Origin: Xenorhabdus lircayensis
GTDB lineage: Bacteria > Pseudomonadota > Gammaproteobacteria > Enterobacterales > Enterobacteriaceae
Assembly (NCBI RefSeq): GCF_016306625.1
Contig: NZ_JACOII010000037.1
Location: 1 to 64,000 of the forward strand
Length of the DNA stretch: 64,000 nt
Direction of reading: 5' to 3'
The notes under the pieces are model-generated. The model had not been told where the DNA came from, ran no database searches, and saw only the letters and a program-made list of their open reading frames with translations. The first letter of the stretch is position 1. Each line of letters begins with the position of its first letter. Both the position numbers and the translations under genes were made by a program. Shown here piece after piece: positions 49,414 to 58,191 of this stretch.

Positions 49414-49670
49414 GTATGTGCAAGATAAGTTCGTCGGGTGGCGGTCATAACTGCGTGCGTACATTCGGCTTCTGTGTTTGCAGATTATTTTCTGCTGAGC
49501 CATGATAGATATGTGCACACCTGCGCCTTATCGGCTTTTAGACCTTTATTCATTCGTGGTCGTCGGATATATCAGGTTTTGCAGGTGTCGGTCTGACCGA
49601 TCTCCCATCTCACTTTTCCCGCGCAATTAGCAAGATCAATAAAGCTAAAAACTATTTCATTACTCTGTGA
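49414..49670 (-). ncRNA. candidate bridge-RNA region of the IS1111 element
   Basis: IS110-family elements are known to encode a structured RNA in their longer non-coding end; in IS1111-type elements this is downstream of the transposase. Here that end is 257 bp, with a small hairpin (GGTCAGACC near 49583-49595) and other short stems. The RNA role is inferred from the element layout; no covariance evidence is available. Confidence 0.4.
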
Positions 49671-50687
49671 TTACGACGTCAACCTGAATTTCTCTTCACC
49701 CGTTAATATCACCCACGATATTCTGGCGATCTTATTTGCCAGCGCGATAGCCACAATATTAACCGGACGGCGCTGCATCAGCTTTTTTACCCACTCGCTA
49801 TAGTTATCATGCCTTCGATTAATAGGGTAAATAACCGCTCTGGCTCCCTGAACCAACAGCTTACGGATATAACCATCACCCCGTTTCGTTATTCCCGCGA
49901 GTCTGGTTTTTCCACCACTGGAATATTGTCTGGGGGTTAACCCTAGCCAGGCAGCGAAGTGTCGGCCATTTTTGAACCGGTTAGGATCTCCAACGCGACT
50001 GACAATGGCTGTGGCGATCACCGGCCCAATACCGGGAATAGTGGCCAGCCGTTGACAGAAGTCATTCTCTTTGAAATACCTGTCAATCATTTCGTTAAGC
50101 TCACCGACCCATGCCTGTAAACAGGCTAATTGCTCAAGATACATCATGCCCAGTTTTCTCAGGATAGGGGTTATCGCTGATTCACCGTTCTCTATAAACT
50201 CAAGGAGACCTTTTTTTAGCAACGCCAACCCGGTCGGAAATATCATGCCTTCTTCTGAAAACAGACTGCGGAGCTGATTTGATTTAGCTGTTCTTTCCTG
50301 AATAGCCCCTTCCCGCATTCGATGTAATGACTGTAACGATTGCTGCTCAGCACTTTTTATGGGCACACAGTGAATATCCCTTCTTGTCACCGCCATACAG
50401 ATCGCAGCAGCATCATTAGCATCATTTTTCCCGCCGACAACAAAAGGTTTAACGTATTGGGTTGGCAACAAATGAACCGTGTGCCCCAGTTTTGTCAGTT
50501 TCCGTCCCCAATAATGAGCACTATGGCAGGCTTCAATCCCGATGAGTGCCTGTTCGAGAGTGGCAAAAAACTTCAACACACTGTTTCGACGTAACTTCCG
50601 TTTAATCGTGGTGACACCACGGTGGTCTGTCCCATAAACCTGAAAAATATTTTTAGCAATATCAAGACCGATGATGAGATTAGGCAT
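49671..50687 (-). CDS. IS110/IS1111-family transposase
   Basis: A 338-residue DEDD-type recombinase. The N-terminal RuvC-like domain begins IIGLDIAKNIFQVYG with the first acidic residue, has IGIEACHSAHYWGR and the KNDANDAAAI block. The C-terminal Transposase_20 domain has IPGIGPVIATAIVSRVGD, FAAWLGLTPRQYSSGGK and the conserved serine region GITKRGDGYIR. Nothing is missing, so the element may still move. Confidence 0.92.
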   Translation of the reverse strand: MPNLIIGLDIAKNIFQVYGTDHRGVTTIKRKLRRNSVLKFFATLEQALIGIEACHSAHYWGRKLTKLGHTVHLLPTQYVKPFVVGGKNDANDAAAICMAVTRRDIHCVPIKSAEQQSLQSLHRMREGAIQERTAKSNQLRSLFSEEGMIFPTGLALLKKGLLEFIENGESAITPILRKLGMMYLEQLACLQAWVGELNEMIDRYFKENDFCQRLATIPGIGPVIATAIVSRVGDPNRFKNGRHFAAWLGLTPRQYSSGGKTRLAGITKRGDGYIRKLLVQGARAVIYPINRRHDNYSEWVKKLMQRRPVNIVAIALANKIARISWVILTGEEKFRLTS

Positions 50688-50758
50688 AATCCCCTCCCAA
50701 AGCTGGCTGGATTTTATTGATGAATTCCCATCTTACTCCGTGAGGAGCGGGAGTTCAT

Positions 50759-50916
50759 AACATCAGCTTCAGTGAGCCCTGATGAAAATCCGCACTCTCT
50801 GTCCTCATTAATTCAACAGTCTCGATAGACTGATCGGGTTACCAGGTTCACAGAGAGTCGGTACTACCTGTCAGTAATTACATAAAATTATGGACTTTTG
50901 CTACATAAAGGGTTAC
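50759..50916. other. non-coding tail of the older IS110-type remnant
   Basis: About 158 bp between the intact IS1111 boundary and the chimeric frame. It most likely belongs to the end of the second, broken IS110-family element. No gene found. Confidence 0.4.
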
Positions 50917-51477
50917 TCATCGCGCTTCATAACTCGATTGTTGGTTGACCAGTGCCCACGCTATTCGGGCATTTTTATTTGCCAGCGCTACTGCTGCCTT
51001 ATTGAGTCCGCTACGGGTTATCACGCCTTTTAACCAACGCTGCAATCCATTACCTCGTTCGTCGGGGAGTTTTTGCACTCGATAAGCCACGGAGCGGGCA
51101 CCGTGGATCCGTATTCCACGCAAATAGCTATCTCCGCGTTTCGTGATCCCCAATAACTGACTGTAAGGCAGCAACAGAGCAGCCAGTAAAAATAGGCTTG
51201 CCACAGTATGTCCAATGGGACGCCACCATGAAAATAAACGTTCTTTGGGGGTAGGAAAAAACTCTGGTTTGGCAATGAGGTCACAGTCTCGCCAAATCTG
51301 GGCAATATTCTGGTAGGCCACCTGATGTTCAGGTGAGGCAGACAACCATTGTTGAAATACCAGCCGTTGCTGCTCTGATAACGGTTGCCCACGCTGGCGG
51401 GTAAACCACAGGGCAGCCTGTTCATCGATATTGCCTGATGAATTCTTGTCCATCATGTTCTCAGGCGGCTGGCGCAT
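50917..51477 (-). pseudogene. FecR anti-sigma gene cut and fused in frame to an IS110-family transposase tail
   Basis: The 186-residue frame has two unrelated halves. Residues 1-107 are the FecR N-terminal part: the cytoplasmic domain (EQAALWFTRQRGQPLSEQQR, WLSASPEHQVAYQNIAQIW) and the membrane segment (HTVASLFLLAALLLPYSQ). From about residue 108 (near 51155) it becomes the C-terminal part of an IS110 transposase (LGITKRGDSYLRGIRIHGAR, AAVALANKNARIAWAL), homologous to but different from the intact element next door. The periplasmic signal-receiving domain of FecR is lost. The start overlaps the sigma gene stop (TAATG), so the normal fecI-fecR coupling is kept. Confidence 0.88.
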
Positions 51478-52010
51478 TATTGATTTTCTCCGTGGTAATC
51501 AACATAATTTTTGCAATGTACTAATGCACTGGCGATATGCTTTTCCACCATGCTGGTGGAGATCCCCATTCTTTCTGCTATCTCGTTTTGGGACAGCCCT
51601 TCGAAGCGATACATCAAAAATGCTTCACGGCGACGAGGTGGCAGTGTTTTGATGGCGTCATACAGGCGCTGGAGCCGTTGTTGCTGTTCTACAATTTCTG
51701 CCGGATCGGCTTGCTTACCGGGAACCTGCAAAGCCACCATTTCGCTTTCTTCTTCCTGAATCGCCTGCTGTTTCTGTTTCTTACGCCAATGGTCAATCAG
51801 AACATTGTTGGCAATTTTGAACAAAAAGGCACGGGATTCCCGCACAGGAGTCTGTTTTTTTCGGTTGAGCCATAGGGCAAAGACATCTTGTGACAGATCG
51901 CTGGAGTCACTGCTGTTTTCAACCCGTTTATGGAAAAAACGCATAAGCTGTTTATAGGTCAGTTGGTATGCGTGACTGACTTTATGAGCCAGTGACTTAT
52001 TTATGGACAT
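51477..52010 (-). CDS. FecI-type extracytoplasmic function sigma factor
   Basis: A 177-residue ECF sigma factor that would direct RNA polymerase to genes for a TonB-dependent iron or haem receptor. Region 2 (YKQLMRFFHKRV to RESRAFLFKIANNVLIDHWR) and region 4 (LPPRRREAFLMYRFEGLSQNEIAERMGIS) are intact. Its stop overlaps the FecR-like start. No receptor gene of the FecA type follows, as IS elements now lie there. The divergent gene is a TonB paralogue, which fits the iron theme. Confidence 0.88.
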   Translation of the reverse strand: MSINKSLAHKVSHAYQLTYKQLMRFFHKRVENSSDSSDLSQDVFALWLNRKKQTPVRESRAFLFKIANNVLIDHWRKKQKQQAIQEEESEMVALQVPGKQADPAEIVEQQQRLQRLYDAIKTLPPRRREAFLMYRFEGLSQNEIAERMGISTSMVEKHIASALVHCKNYVDYHGENQ

Positions 52011-52344
52011 TATTTACTGGTATTGAAATCAAAAAAGCGGCCTGAGAAATAAGCCCAAATCCATCGCTTCGATTAAGTGAAACCACTGTCTGTTAGAAGT
52101 ATATCTCTTCATTGTTTCAAGCTGCGCTTTGTTGGCTGCGCTCATTTTCTCAGTCACACCATTATCTGTGATCCTGAAGGGATTCAGTCCCTTGCCATCA
52201 CGCTGAAACTTAAAGTCTGCCGAATACAATCACTGTAATTATTATAAGATTCAATATCATTCGCAGAAGCATTATGCCTATAATTCTCCAGAAAGAAATA
52301 TTTGAGGCAAATTGTTATAAGGGGATTGTTGTGGGGAGATTGTT
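52011..52344. other. divergent region between sigma factor and tonB-like gene
   Basis: No gene is supported. It contains the dispersed repeat copy D (52107-52150) and AT-rich DNA near 52230-52260 that weakly resembles Fur sites. A 66-codon minus frame (52029-52229) is simply translation through the repeat. Confidence 0.45.
52107..52150 (+). repeat. dispersed repeat, copy D (left half)
   Basis: CTTCATTGTTTCAAGCTGCG, then CTTTGTTGGCTGCGCTC, matching the left arm and middle of copies A and C. The right arm with CTATTGGG is absent. Confidence 0.65.
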
Positions 52345-53154
52345 ATGGACAGTATGACAAACAGTATATTTCACCCCATGATACGCCCTGCGGACAGTTT
52401 CTCGTTAGGTAGAGGTTTTTCGTTGGGTGGAATAATACTGAGTGTGTTGTTTCATCTGGCGTTGCTCCTGATTGGTATTAATTGGTTTGTGAATCAATCC
52501 CGTCAGAGTGGTGCTCTCCCCCCTGCAATGACACTGCAACTTGGTATGTACCAGCTAGAAAAGCAAGCCGACCCTGATCGGGCAGAAGGGCCTGAACAAG
52601 TCATGTCGGCACCGGAAGCAACACAAATTGAATCCCCCGTGAAGCAACCTGAACAGGCGAAATTTCCAGTAATTGATCAAGGTAATCTGGCATATGCGCC
52701 GGAAAAAAAAGCCAAGAAAGAATTGAGAAAGAAAATCCCCATTGATGTCATGACGCCAGAAACCGGGTCTGTTTCTGACATATCATCAGCCCCGCTTTCT
52801 GGCAGTGCGGTAAGCAGCAGCGCGAATTTTTCCAGTGCAGCGTCCCATGCCATTAGTGGGCGGGAAGGATGGGAAAATCTCATTCATGGGCATCTAGCGA
52901 AATATAAACGATATCCCCGCGATGCCATGCGCTTCAAATCCAGTGGAGTCAGCCATGTGCTGGTCAGGATCAATAGCAAAGGTGAAATCGTACTGGCTAA
53001 TATTCTAACTTCATCAGGCACCAAGATCCTCGATAAAGAGGCGCTAGCAACAGTGAGGCGCGCAGCACCATTTCCTGTGCCTCCGCATGAACTCCTCAAC
53101 GGAGGCGTGGTGGAGATGGTGACACCGATAATTTTTGATATAAAAATCGGTTAA
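52345..53154 (+). CDS. TonB-family energy-transducing protein
   Basis: A 269-residue TonB-like protein that would link the inner-membrane ExbBD motor to an outer-membrane receptor. One N-terminal membrane segment (residues about 26-47, LGGIILSVLFHLALLLIGIN) with the typical His, a mid-region with Pro/Lys/Glu, and a C-terminal TonB domain (YKRYPRDAMRFKSSGVSHVL, DKEALATVRRAAPFPVPP). GGGGAG precedes the ATG. It is divergent from the FecI-type sigma gene and looks like an accessory TonB for one receptor rather than the housekeeping tonB. Its stop overlaps the smp stop by four bases. Confidence 0.85.
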   Translation: MDSMTNSIFHPMIRPADSFSLGRGFSLGGIILSVLFHLALLLIGINWFVNQSRQSGALPPAMTLQLGMYQLEKQADPDRAEGPEQVMSAPEATQIESPVKQPEQAKFPVIDQGNLAYAPEKKAKKELRKKIPIDVMTPETGSVSDISSAPLSGSAVSSSANFSSAASHAISGREGWENLIHGHLAKYKRYPRDAMRFKSSGVSHVLVRINSKGEIVLANILTSSGTKILDKEALATVRRAAPFPVPPHELLNGGVVEMVTPIIFDIKIG

Positions 53155-53807
53155 CGGGTGGAGCCATCCTCCTCATTATCTTCATCCGGTGATTTGGTAT
53201 TCGCGGTCAAAAGATAAGGGGACTGTTGCCAGCGGCTGGGGGACAATTGCAGTAAATTATGAGCCAGAATAAAGCCAATCGCCAAGGATAGCAGGAGCAT
53301 AACCCTCAGAAGGTTAGTGGTGTTATCGACCTGCTTGGCTTCTGTTGCCAATCTATGGGTATCCAGCGTCAGGCGAAGAAAACCTTTCGGATGATTTTTT
53401 CCCGGTATAGGTACGACGATTTGTTGGTTGAAATAGCCACTGGATTTTTTACCTTCTAACGATAATCGCTCACGGACAGAAATCGGCTCACCACTTCGTG
53501 CTATCTGGGTTCCATTCTCCAAATAAACACTGGCATCCAAAATACGGCTTTTGCTGGTCAGGTAATCCAAATTGGCTACAATCTTTTTATTATTAAGATC
53601 TTTGCTACCATTCTCCATATAATCAGACAAGCTGAATGCGACCTGTTTAGCTAATGTTTGCGCCAAATCTTCAAACTGATCCATATGGGCCTGCTGTTGA
53701 GAACGGCTGAAATAGGAAACACCCTGCATCAGCAGTACCAGCAGAGCTATACATATTAAAATAATCGCCGTCTTGTGCAGTCGAAGTTTTAGCTTTGCTT
53801 TTATCAT
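53151..53807 (-). CDS. smp: Smp (YtjB/AhpA) membrane protein
   Basis: A 218-residue inner-membrane protein divergent from serB in enterics; its role is poorly known. Two membrane segments (residues about 12-33 and about 165-185) flank a periplasmic sensor-like region (SLSDYMENGSKDLNNKKIVA). I use the ATG at 53807 (MIKAKLKLRLHKTAI) as in relatives, though the frame is open upstream. The convergent TonB-like gene overlaps its stop. Confidence 0.87.
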   Translation of the reverse strand: MIKAKLKLRLHKTAIILICIALLVLLMQGVSYFSRSQQQAHMDQFEDLAQTLAKQVAFSLSDYMENGSKDLNNKKIVANLDYLTSKSRILDASVYLENGTQIARSGEPISVRERLSLEGKKSSGYFNQQIVVPIPGKNHPKGFLRLTLDTHRLATEAKQVDNTTNLLRVMLLLSLAIGFILAHNLLQLSPSRWQQSPYLLTANTKSPDEDNEEDGSTR

Positions 53808-53922
53808 CGTTATCCCATCCCATGCTAAGAAAGCACATGTTGCCAGATGCGGTAATGATAGGATAGTTTGAAAAGCATTTTTTGCCTGCCAAAATTGTAT
53901 GGAATTACAGGAGTCGATGTTC

Positions 53923-54900
53923 ATGTCTAATAATCTGGCCTATCGCTACTTACCGGATGAGATCCATAAATGGCCGGGATTACCATTATCCCTTAGTGGA
54001 GATGAAGTCATGCCACTGGATTACCGAGCAGGAGACAGCGGCTGGTTGCTGTATGGGCGCGGTTTGGATAAACAGCGTATCAGCGATTTTCAGCACCAAC
54101 TTGGGGCAGCCATTGTGGTGGTATCTTCATGGCGTATTGATGATTATCAGGTTGTTCGTATTGCCGGTAGTCTTTCTCCCCGCATCAAACGACTAGCGGA
54201 TGAGTGCCGTCTGGATGTTGTTCCTTTGGGGCAAATCCCGCGTCTGCGCTCACCCGGCTTATTAGTGATGGATATGGACTCAACCGCTATCCAGATCGAG
54301 TGCATTGATGAAATTGCCCGCTTGGCCGGCGTTGGCGATAAAGTAGCTGAAATTACAGAGCGAGCGATGCAAGGCGAACTGGATTTTTCAGAAAGCCTGC
54401 GCGAGCGAGTTGCCCAACTGGCAGGTGCCGATGCATCAATCTTGCAGCAAGTGATGGAAACACTTCCCCTTATGCCAGGGCTAACCAGCCTTGTCCGCAA
54501 GTTACAATCATTGGATTGGCATGTCGCGATTGCCTCCGGTGGTTTCACCTTCTTTGCCGATAATCTTCGCCGCCAGCTACGTCTTTTTGCCGCAGTCGCC
54601 AATCAGCTTGAGATAAAAGATGGCAAGCTGACCGGCAAGGTCAAAGGACCCATTGTCGATGCGAAATACAAGGCAACGACATTAATAAAGCTGGCAAAAG
54701 AGCTGGGTATTCCACTGAGTCAAACTGTTGCCATTGGGGATGGTGCCAATGACCTGAAAATGCTCCGCAAGGCGGGATTAGGAATTGCCTATCATGCTAA
54801 ACCCAAAGTATATGCACAGGCTAAGGTTGCGATCCGCCATGCAGATTTGATGGGCGTTCTGTGTGTGTTGAGTGGTGGCTTGAAACACGAAGAACGTTAA
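53923..54900 (+). CDS. serB: phosphoserine phosphatase
   Basis: SerB makes serine from phosphoserine, the last step of the pathway, as a HAD-family phosphatase. The 325-residue protein has an N-terminal ACT-like domain, the catalytic DMDST (nucleophile Asp about residue 116), IASGGFTFFAD and GDGANDLKML. AGGAG lies nine bases before the ATG at 53923, which I prefer over the ATG two codons earlier. radA follows 84 bp later, as in Escherichia, with a dispersed repeat in between. Confidence 0.95.
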   Translation: MSNNLAYRYLPDEIHKWPGLPLSLSGDEVMPLDYRAGDSGWLLYGRGLDKQRISDFQHQLGAAIVVVSSWRIDDYQVVRIAGSLSPRIKRLADECRLDVVPLGQIPRLRSPGLLVMDMDSTAIQIECIDEIARLAGVGDKVAEITERAMQGELDFSESLRERVAQLAGADASILQQVMETLPLMPGLTSLVRKLQSLDWHVAIASGGFTFFADNLRRQLRLFAAVANQLEIKDGKLTGKVKGPIVDAKYKATTLIKLAKELGIPLSQTVAIGDGANDLKMLRKAGLGIAYHAKPKVYAQAKVAIRHADLMGVLCVLSGGLKHEER

Positions 54901-54903
54901 TGC

Positions 54904-54940
54904 TATACCCAATAGATGTTAAGTTACAGCTTGAAAGATG
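54904..54940 (-). repeat. dispersed repeat, copy E (inverted orientation)
   Basis: ATACCCAATAGATGTTAAG then TTACAGCTTGAAAGATGAA: the reverse complement of the right and left ends of copies A-C with the middle deleted. It is in the short serB-radA spacer. Confidence 0.65.
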
Positions 54941-54984
54941 AAAGGCATAGCAGCCAAAGGTAATCATATTGAAGGGAGTGCAGA

Positions 54985-56370
54985 GTGGCAAAAGCAGCAA
55001 AACGGGCATTTGTCTGTAACGAATGTGGCGCGGATTATCCCCGCTGGCAGGGGCAATGTACCGCATGCCACGCATGGAATACTATTACGGAAGTGCGTTT
55101 GGCCGCAGCTTCATCTTCCCGCAATGAGCGTTTCAGCGGTTATGCTGGAGATGTGAGTATCAGTAAGGTACAGAAACTTTCAGATATCAGTCTGGAAGAA
55201 CTGCCCCGTTTTTCGACAGGATTTAAAGAGTTTGACCGTGTTCTCGGTGGCGGCGTGGTTCCCGGCAGCGCCATTTTGATTGGTGGTAATCCCGGGGCGG
55301 GGAAAAGTACCCTGCTCTTACAAACCATGTGCCAATTATCGGCACAGATGAAAACCCTGTATGTGACGGGGGAAGAATCATTGCAGCAAGTGGCGATGCG
55401 GGCGCATCGGCTGGGATTGCCGACCGATAAACTAAATATGCTGTCAGAAACCAGCATTGAGCAAATTTGCCTGATTGCAGAGCAAGAACAACCCAAACTC
55501 ATGGTGATTGACTCGATTCAGGTCATGCATATGGCGGATATTCAGTCTTCACCGGGCAGTGTGGCTCAGGTAAGGGAAACCGCAGCCTACCTGACACGAT
55601 TCGCCAAAACCCGTGGCGTCGCCATTATCATGGTTGGGCATGTGACAAAAGATGGTTCTTTGGCTGGCCCCAAAGTGCTCGAACACTGTATAGACTGTTC
55701 CGTCATGTTGGATGGCGAAGCAGATTCCCGTTTTCGCACCCTGCGCAGCCATAAAAACCGCTTTGGTGCCGTCAATGAACTGGGCGTGTTCGCGATGACC
55801 GAACAGGGTTTGCGGGAAGTGAATAATCCTTCCGCTATTTTCCTCAGTCGTGGCGATGAAATTACCTCGGGCAGTTCCGTCATGATCGTATGGGAAGGCA
55901 CGCGGCCTTTACTGGTTGAAATTCAGGCGTTGGTTGATCACTCCATGATGTCAAACCCGCGTCGCGTCGCGGTAGGACTTGAGCAAAATAGGCTGGCTAT
56001 TCTGCTGGCTGTTCTGCACCGACACGGCGGATTACAAATGGCTGATCAGGATGTTTTTGTTAACGTCGTGGGCGGTGTGAAGGTAACGGAAACGAGTGCT
56101 GACCTAGCGTTGTTGCTCTCTTTGGTTTCCAGTTTCCGCAATCGCCCTTTGCCTCGTGATCTGGTGGTATTCGGTGAAGTGGGGCTGGCCGGTGAAATTC
56201 GTCCCGTACCCAGTGGGCAGGAGCGCATTTCAGAAGCAGCCAAGCACGGTTTTAAACGGGCTATTGTTCCTCACGCCAATATGCCTAAAAAATCATTACC
56301 AGACATGAAAGTATTTGGTGTCAAAAAACTGGCTGATGCTTTATCTGTTCTGGATGATCTGGATGACTAA
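54985..56370 (+). CDS. radA: DNA branch-migration/repair protein RadA
   Basis: RadA (Sms) is a RecA-like ATPase that speeds branch migration in recombination. The 461-residue protein has a C4 zinc finger (CNECGADYPRWQGQCTACHAW), Walker A GGNPGAGKST, the KNRFG motif in SHKNRFGAVNELGVF and a C-terminal Lon-like domain (FVNVVGGVKVTE, VFGEVGLAGEIRPV). GAAGGGAG lies upstream, ahead of an unusual start GTG at 54985. It is the middle gene of smp/serB-radA-nadR. Confidence 0.95.
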   Translation: MAKAAKRAFVCNECGADYPRWQGQCTACHAWNTITEVRLAAASSSRNERFSGYAGDVSISKVQKLSDISLEELPRFSTGFKEFDRVLGGGVVPGSAILIGGNPGAGKSTLLLQTMCQLSAQMKTLYVTGEESLQQVAMRAHRLGLPTDKLNMLSETSIEQICLIAEQEQPKLMVIDSIQVMHMADIQSSPGSVAQVRETAAYLTRFAKTRGVAIIMVGHVTKDGSLAGPKVLEHCIDCSVMLDGEADSRFRTLRSHKNRFGAVNELGVFAMTEQGLREVNNPSAIFLSRGDEITSGSSVMIVWEGTRPLLVEIQALVDHSMMSNPRRVAVGLEQNRLAILLAVLHRHGGLQMADQDVFVNVVGGVKVTETSADLALLLSLVSSFRNRPLPRDLVVFGEVGLAGEIRPVPSGQERISEAAKHGFKRAIVPHANMPKKSLPDMKVFGVKKLADALSVLDDLDD

Positions 56371-56932
56371 GTCCTCTTTTATTCCTTTAAGACCTAAGTA
56401 TTTTTCCTAATTACCTAAAATATTTATTGCCTGCCATCACATATAAAATAAGGCAGGCAATAAAATTAGCCTTCAATCTCCCCTCCTTTAAATTTCGAGT
56501 ATGTTATGCCAGCAGCAAAAATTCAGATTTTTCCTAATACACATAAATCAACCAGCAATATTTAAAAAGGTATTTTTATTCATTCTATTTAAATAAAAAA
56601 TCAGTTGATTAGGCATTATCTTATTTAAATTTTTATACATTTATCGAATACTGCTATTTATTGATTATACCATCCTGATGGTACTCAGTCCCCTCAACCG
56701 CTATATAAATATATCTATAACGATTAAGGGAAAAGCCAGCTACATTCGATAATTCGTATTGTCAGTAAATTTTATGATCAAACTACCAATTTAGTATTGG
56801 GTTATTTTATTTTATTCATATATTTGATTGTTTAATTTTAAATACTCGCTGTCGTTAAAATGACAGTATTTCATTCCAAAACATCAATAAACAACCACTT
56901 TTGTTTTTACTTTCACAACAAGCATGCTATTT
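56371..56932. other. AT-rich spacer between radA and nadR
   Basis: About 560 bp without a gene. It starts with the radA terminator hairpin (56423-56464) and is very AT-rich after that. Confidence 0.5.
56423..56464 (+). terminator. hairpin after radA
   Basis: TTTATTGCCTGCC (56423-56435) pairs perfectly with GGCAGGCAATAAA (56452-56464). The loop is 16 bases. No long T-run follows. Confidence 0.6.
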
Positions 56933-56950
56933 TGTTTAATATAATAAACA
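56933..56950. promoter_or_regulatory. NadR-binding box in front of nadR
   Basis: TGTTTA-ATATAA-TAAACA matches the NadR operator consensus (TGTTTA-N6-TAAACA) perfectly. It lies 14 bases before the nadR ATG, next to the ribosome binding site, so binding of NadR there would repress its own gene. Confidence 0.7.
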
Positions 56951-56964
56951 CAAAGGGAGGTTAT

Positions 56965-58191
56965 ATGGGACAGTTTGACTACTTGAAAGAAGCTATCAAA
57001 CAGGCAGGTTACACGTTACAGCAAGTTGCTGATGCCTGTGGCATGACAAAAGGCTATCTAAGCCAACTCATTAACGACAAAATAAAGAGTCCCAGCGCGC
57101 AGAAACTGGCTTCTCTTCATCAATATCTAGGATTGGCGTATCCCATGGAAAATAAAACAATCGGTGTCGTGTTTGGTAAATTTTACCCGCTACATACTGG
57201 ACACATTTATTTGATTCAACGAGCATCCAGTCAAGTTGATGAATTACACGTTGTCCTTTGTTATGACGAAGTGCGTGATCGTGAGTTGTTTATCAACAGC
57301 TCGATGTCCCAACAACCCACTGTAAGTGACCGCCTGAGATGGTTGCTGCAAACATTCAAGTATCAAAAAAATATTCATATTCACGCATTTGATGAACAAG
57401 GAATGGAGCCCTATCCAAATGGCTGGGAATCGTGGAGTAAAGGCGTGAAGGCATTTATGGCAGCAAAAGGCATCTGTCCTCAATACATCTACTCCAGTGA
57501 AGCCCAAGATGTTTCCCGTTATAAAGAACATTTCGGTGTTGAAACCGTTCTCATCGACCCACAGCGCTCATTCATGAATATCAGCGGCAGCCAAATTCGT
57601 CAGGCTCCTTTCCGCTATTGGGAGTATATCCCTACAGAAGTGAAGCCATTCTTTGTGCGTAAAGTTGCCATTCTTGGCGGCGAATCAAGCGGAAAATCCA
57701 CATTGGTAAATAAACTGGCCAATATGTTTAACACCACCAGCGCATGGGAATATGGACGCGAATATGTATTTTCCCATCTGGGGGGCGATGAAATGGCCTT
57801 GCAATACTCAGATTACGATAAAATTGCGTTAGGTCATGCTCAGTATCTTGATTTTTCTGTAAAATATGCTAATAAAGTTGCTTTTATTGATACTGATTTC
57901 GTGACAACACAAGCATTTTGCAAACGTTATGAAGGAAAAGAGCATCCTTTTGTTCAGGCCATGATTGACGCGTATCGCTTTGATTTAGTGATTCTTTTAG
58001 AAAACAACACCCCGTGGGTGTCTGATGGTTTGAGAAGTTTGGGTAGTGAACGAGATCGCAAAGAATTTCAGCATTTACTTGAAAGTTTGTTGAAGAAAAA
58101 TAATATCGATTATGTCTGTGTCAATTCACCAGATTATGATCAACGTTTTCTGCGTTGTGTTGAACTAGTTCAACAAATGTTAATGGCATAA
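56965..58191 (+). CDS. nadR: NAD-regulatory protein with NMN adenylyltransferase and ribosylnicotinamide kinase domains
   Basis: NadR is a three-part protein: repressor of NAD genes, weak NMN adenylyltransferase and nicotinamide riboside kinase. The 408-residue product has a helix-turn-helix (YTLQQVADACGMTKGYLSQL, residues about 14-33), the nucleotidyltransferase motif GKFYPLHTGHIYLI and IYSSEAQDVS, and a kinase domain with ILGGESSGKSTLVNKLA and the IDTDFVTTQAFC block. All three parts look intact. The ATG at 56965 has GGGAGG upstream; longer frames start in the AT-rich spacer. Confidence 0.95.
   Translation: MGQFDYLKEAIKQAGYTLQQVADACGMTKGYLSQLINDKIKSPSAQKLASLHQYLGLAYPMENKTIGVVFGKFYPLHTGHIYLIQRASSQVDELHVVLCYDEVRDRELFINSSMSQQPTVSDRLRWLLQTFKYQKNIHIHAFDEQGMEPYPNGWESWSKGVKAFMAAKGICPQYIYSSEAQDVSRYKEHFGVETVLIDPQRSFMNISGSQIRQAPFRYWEYIPTEVKPFFVRKVAILGGESSGKSTLVNKLANMFNTTSAWEYGREYVFSHLGGDEMALQYSDYDKIALGHAQYLDFSVKYANKVAFIDTDFVTTQAFCKRYEGKEHPFVQAMIDAYRFDLVILLENNTPWVSDGLRSLGSERDRKEFQHLLESLLKKNNIDYVCVNSPDYDQRFLRCVELVQQMLMA

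Larger units (their letters stand above)
49402..50758 (-). mobile_element. IS110-family element, IS1111-like group
   Basis: The element is bounded by 12-bp inverted repeats ATGAACTCCCGC (49402-49413) and GCGGGAGTTCAT (50747-50758), 1357 bp in all. Such sub-terminal repeats mark the IS1111 group; the exact ends may lie a few bases outside. The transposase is encoded on the minus strand with only 60-70 bp upstream but about 260 bp non-coding downstream. Confidence 0.8.

Noticed and set aside
52029-52229. 66-codon minus-strand frame upstream of the sigma gene
   Set aside because: It is translation through the dispersed repeat (copy D) and its flank, not a gene.
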